DNA from: Nymphaea colorata
Taxonomy: Eukaryota > Streptophyta > Magnoliopsida > Nymphaeales > Nymphaeaceae
DNA length: 64,000 nucleotides
Assembly: GCF_008831285.2 (NCBI RefSeq)
Contig: NC_045146.1
Location: forward strand, 20,701,149 to 20,765,148
Direction: 5' to 3'
Both the position numbers and the translations under genes were made by a program. The notes under the pieces are model-generated. The model was not told the DNA's origin, did not search any database, and saw only the letters and a program-made list of their open reading frames with translations. Positions 61,380 through 64,000 of the stretch are shown here, one piece after another (the first letter of the stretch is position 1; each line of letters begins with the position of its first letter).

Positions 61380-62900
61380 TGATATTAAAGCAGGAGAAGA
61401 AGATCGAAGCCCAAATATGGCCTCCAGACGACCAAAGAGATCGCCGTCTTCTTCATCAAAGCAAGGACTTGGTCATTTTGAAGCAAAACTTTATGAAACA
61501 AATTTGGACTCGTCGAATCACTATTAAAGAGATGAAATTATCAGCTTTTACAAAGTTTTGCAGTAAACATGAACTTTCAGATTCATCGTCCATGATAGAG
61601 GATGTTAACGATAAAATTGAAAGACAACCACCTTTAAAGAGATTCAAGAAAAGAATCTCAACAAGATAAATTAAAATAAAATGATAAAGGAAAAAAAATC
61701 TTTCTACAAATTCAGATTTAGTTTTCCATATTTATCATCAAATTGATGCCAATGTTGCCTTTTTAAGCTCTTTCTTTTGCATTGTTTAAAGAAGGCTCCT
61801 AATGGCCTTCCATGGTGAAAAACCGTATATGTTTAATGAAAATAATCTTGTCATTGGATTTGCTTATTTACTTTGCTTCTTTTATATTTTTCAACATTCT
61901 TGAACAAAAGGAAGGTAACTTGGGCGCACCCTGCCCCCAGTGCTTACTGTGCCCTCGGTCTGGTCCGTTCGGCTCTGCCCGAAACCTTACTTGGAGAGAG
62001 CTCTGCGTTTGGGTCCCCCTCTGCTTTCTTCCTGAGAGTGGGAGGCTCCTGTCAACCACCTCCCAACAGCCCGACGGCCGCCGGAGGGCCCGGTCCGTGG
62101 GGTCCCTTGGTTTCCCGACCTTCATTCTCGTCAGAGGTTTGTCTCGCGTTCTACTTCGAATTTCATAATTCACGTCCCCAAATTTGCATTCAAATATTGT
62201 GTTAAAGTCAACTTCATTGCACGAGAATGACTAACGCATAGTATGATACATTAGAATTTTGGAACTGAACTTGATTCCATGAATAGGTGGAATGGAAACT
62301 TTTCTCCCCGTTTCTTGCTTAGAAAGAAAGCATGAATCTTCACCAATTATGAAGTTTGAACTTGATTGTTGAGGTTGAGCGGTTATAATAGGTGAGAACT
62401 AAAACCATTTTATCTACACTTTTAATTGGGTATGTAATTCTCCATTTTATCATGTTCTAAGTAATGAGTATAGACTGCCAACGGTAATATTTTTGTCTGT
62501 TAATTTTTTATCCGTTCTACGTTCAAACAGGTTAGGCATTACAATAGATCTTTGTCTGTGCCAATCACACACGGTGGACTTTTTTTTTTTCATGGATCAC
62601 TGTCGATGGTTTTTCATTTATGAACAAAATGTACATGACCTTTCGTCCATGAATTTTTGTCTGTGCGTGTCAAACGCCCCTTAACTAAAAGAAGTCGAGT
62701 CGTGCTCCACCGTATCGTGTACGTCTCTGGAGAAACAATCGGACTTTCAGGCTTCCAACTGAATCACGTCGGTTTGGCATCTACCAATACCATCAGATCG
62801 AGTGGTCACAGCCGTTCGATGCAAGCCTCGGTCCTGCCCGGCGCGCGAAGGAAGCTGGGAGAACTCGAGTCCCGTTTTGACTTAAAAGTCTCTTAACGAC
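61380..62900. other. Spacer upstream of the protease gene with a GC-rich patch
   Basis: Mostly AT-rich. A GC-rich patch at about 61920-62150 stands out (for example CGGCCGCCGGAGGGCCCGGT). Frames are open across the patch on both strands but carry no recognised domain. The right end grades into the promoter region of the next gene. Confidence 0.4.
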
Positions 62901-62925
62901 TTGGCTTCCCACGAAAAAACTTCCC

Positions 62926-63338
62926 TCTCGGAGGCTTCTCTTTCTTCGATTCACCTTCCGTGTCTCTCTTCCTCGTTCCTTCCATCTTCCTGTAAGGCTA
63001 TAATCCTGGGTTTCTCCCGCTTTCGTTGATCTCCATATTCCGATTGTTCTGGGTCCTTTCCGGTATCTCCGGTCGAACGAGTGTAGGATTTTTGAAATTT
63101 CCTCTACATTTCTTTGTGATCTCAGCGATTTTTCATTGTTCCAAGGATTTTCTTTTTCTTGGTTTCGGGACATGCGACCTTGCTCCGACCCGCTGCATTT
63201 GTAGTTTTGTACTTCACAGAGTGATCGTCCTTTCCGATATCGTTCTCTTTTTTTCATTGTGCAATTTGTCGCAGTGGCCCTGCGATTTAGGCATATTTGC
63301 TGGCGGGAAGAAAAGGAAAGGGACTTTTCGCAGTCGAA
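62926..63338 (+). promoter_or_regulatory. Probable 5' leader with an intron, UBP-like gene
   Basis: A pyrimidine-rich stretch (about 62926-62990) ends at CTTCCT followed by a good donor GTAAGG (62992). A strong acceptor, a T-rich run then TTTGTCGCAG, ends at 63274, 64 nt before the ATG. This predicts a leader intron of about 283 nt, common in plant housekeeping genes. It is inferred from splice signals only. Confidence 0.45.
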
Positions 63339-64000
63339 ATGACGGTCTTGGATGCAGATTGTGTGATGCAAGATATAATTGATGCCGTGCCCTGCTCTCC
63401 GGAAGATGAGAAGTCGATAGTCAAGGAACTGTGGGATGCAGCAGAGTTGAACGAAAAAGCGGGGGATGCGTATTACGTCGTTTCGAGCAGGTAAAGTTAC
63501 TGCAGCTGTCAAAGTCACTCGTGATTCGCTTTCTTTTTTTTAATTGTTGGGTGAATTCTGCATACTGGCTAACGCTAGGAAATAAATTTGTTATCTGATT
63601 ATTACGTGTTTGGTTACGTCTGTTGATTCTACACGTTGGGATTGTGAATTATGTAGGTAAGTTTGATGGTCGCTCTCGCGCGCTCTCTAGCTCTCTTTTA
63701 CGTTATGTCGTCAATTTGCCGAAAAATTTTAATCTGCAATGGCGAACACGAGGGAAACGGTTTCGCTTCAGCTCCATACGTTCATAAAAATCCTACAACA
63801 TTCACTATTTGCCCTCTGTTTTGCTCCAAAGTTATATATTACTATATACCGAATGATATTCACGTGAATTGCACCCGCTATTAGCAAATTGTTTGTGGCA
63901 GACCTTGTATTGGGTCATGTTGTATGCTGCATGTGTTCCTGTTCCATCTTATTGAAATAGGTGCATTGATTGCAGATGGTGGAGGTCTTGGAAAGCGTAT
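63339..64000 (+). CDS. Ubiquitin carboxyl-terminal hydrolase, UBP9/10/11-like (partial)
   Basis: Exon 1 is 63339-63490 (MTVLDADCVMQDIID, then PEDEKSIVKEL, AYYVVSS and a split Arg codon). Exon 2 starts at 63976 after TGATTGCAG and reads RWWRSWKAY before the window ends. The [IV]S.RWW..W..Y signature after an acidic PE[DE]E..IV.EL helix marks the start of the DUSP domain found at the N-terminus of plant ubiquitin-specific proteases UBP5 and UBP8-11. The opening MT..D.. resembles the UBP9/10/11 branch. These enzymes remove ubiquitin from substrates through a Cys-His catalytic domain, which here would lie beyond the right edge. The ATG is the first after the predicted leader acceptor, in a purine-favourable context (GAAATGAC). 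Only about 58 residues are visible, so subfamily placement is tentative. Confidence 0.85.

Overview
The window is nuclear DNA of a flowering plant. The evidence is multi-exon genes with GT-AG introns whose proteins match plant-specific families, short plant-type MITEs, copia, LINE and hAT-like transposon remnants, and AT-rich intergenic DNA full of TA microsatellites. The species cannot be fixed from the sequence alone; nothing suggests a grass.

Four protein-coding genes can be assembled exon by exon. (1) At 15277-16679 (-) is a six-exon, 268-residue single-RRM RNA-binding protein of the RBM24/ARP1-like plant family. (2) At 23993-28973 (-) is a ten-exon, 411-residue CID11/CID12-type poly(A)-binding-protein interactor with a PAM2 motif and two RRMs. 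(3) At 42713-56552 (-) is a twenty-exon, 1107-residue TFIIIC90/GTF3C4-like WD40 protein (Arabidopsis At3g49400 type) with a C-terminal zinc domain and, unusually, two Agenet/Tudor-like modules inserted between WD repeats. (4) At 63339 to the window end (+) is the start of a UBP9/10/11-like ubiquitin-specific protease with a DUSP domain. For the three complete genes the exon lengths sum to a multiple of three and every split codon joins in frame. A receptor-like kinase pseudogene lies at 57975-58551 (+).

Layout: 1-15 kb is gene-free, with a hAT-like element bounded by an 8-bp target duplication (4771-5459) and two GC-rich repeat blocks (5.75-6.45 kb and 9.06-9.62 kb). The two RNA-binding-protein genes occupy 15-29 kb; the second carries a solo LTR in its largest intron. 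29-42.7 kb is gene-free, with a decayed LINE (31.6-33.1 kb) and local tandem duplications. 42.7-56.6 kb is the TFIIIC-like gene, whose introns hold a Tourist-like MITE and a 103-bp tandem repeat. 57-64 kb holds a second Tourist-like MITE, the kinase pseudogene, a truncated copia element interrupted by a solo LTR, and the protease gene.

The three complete genes are housekeeping-type regulators (mRNA binding, poly(A)-binding-protein docking, RNA polymerase III transcription). They are co-oriented, but long repeat-filled spacers separate them and nothing suggests they form a functional cluster. The most unusual items are the Agenet insertion in the TFIIIC-like protein, the solo LTR nested in copia, and the hAT-like element.
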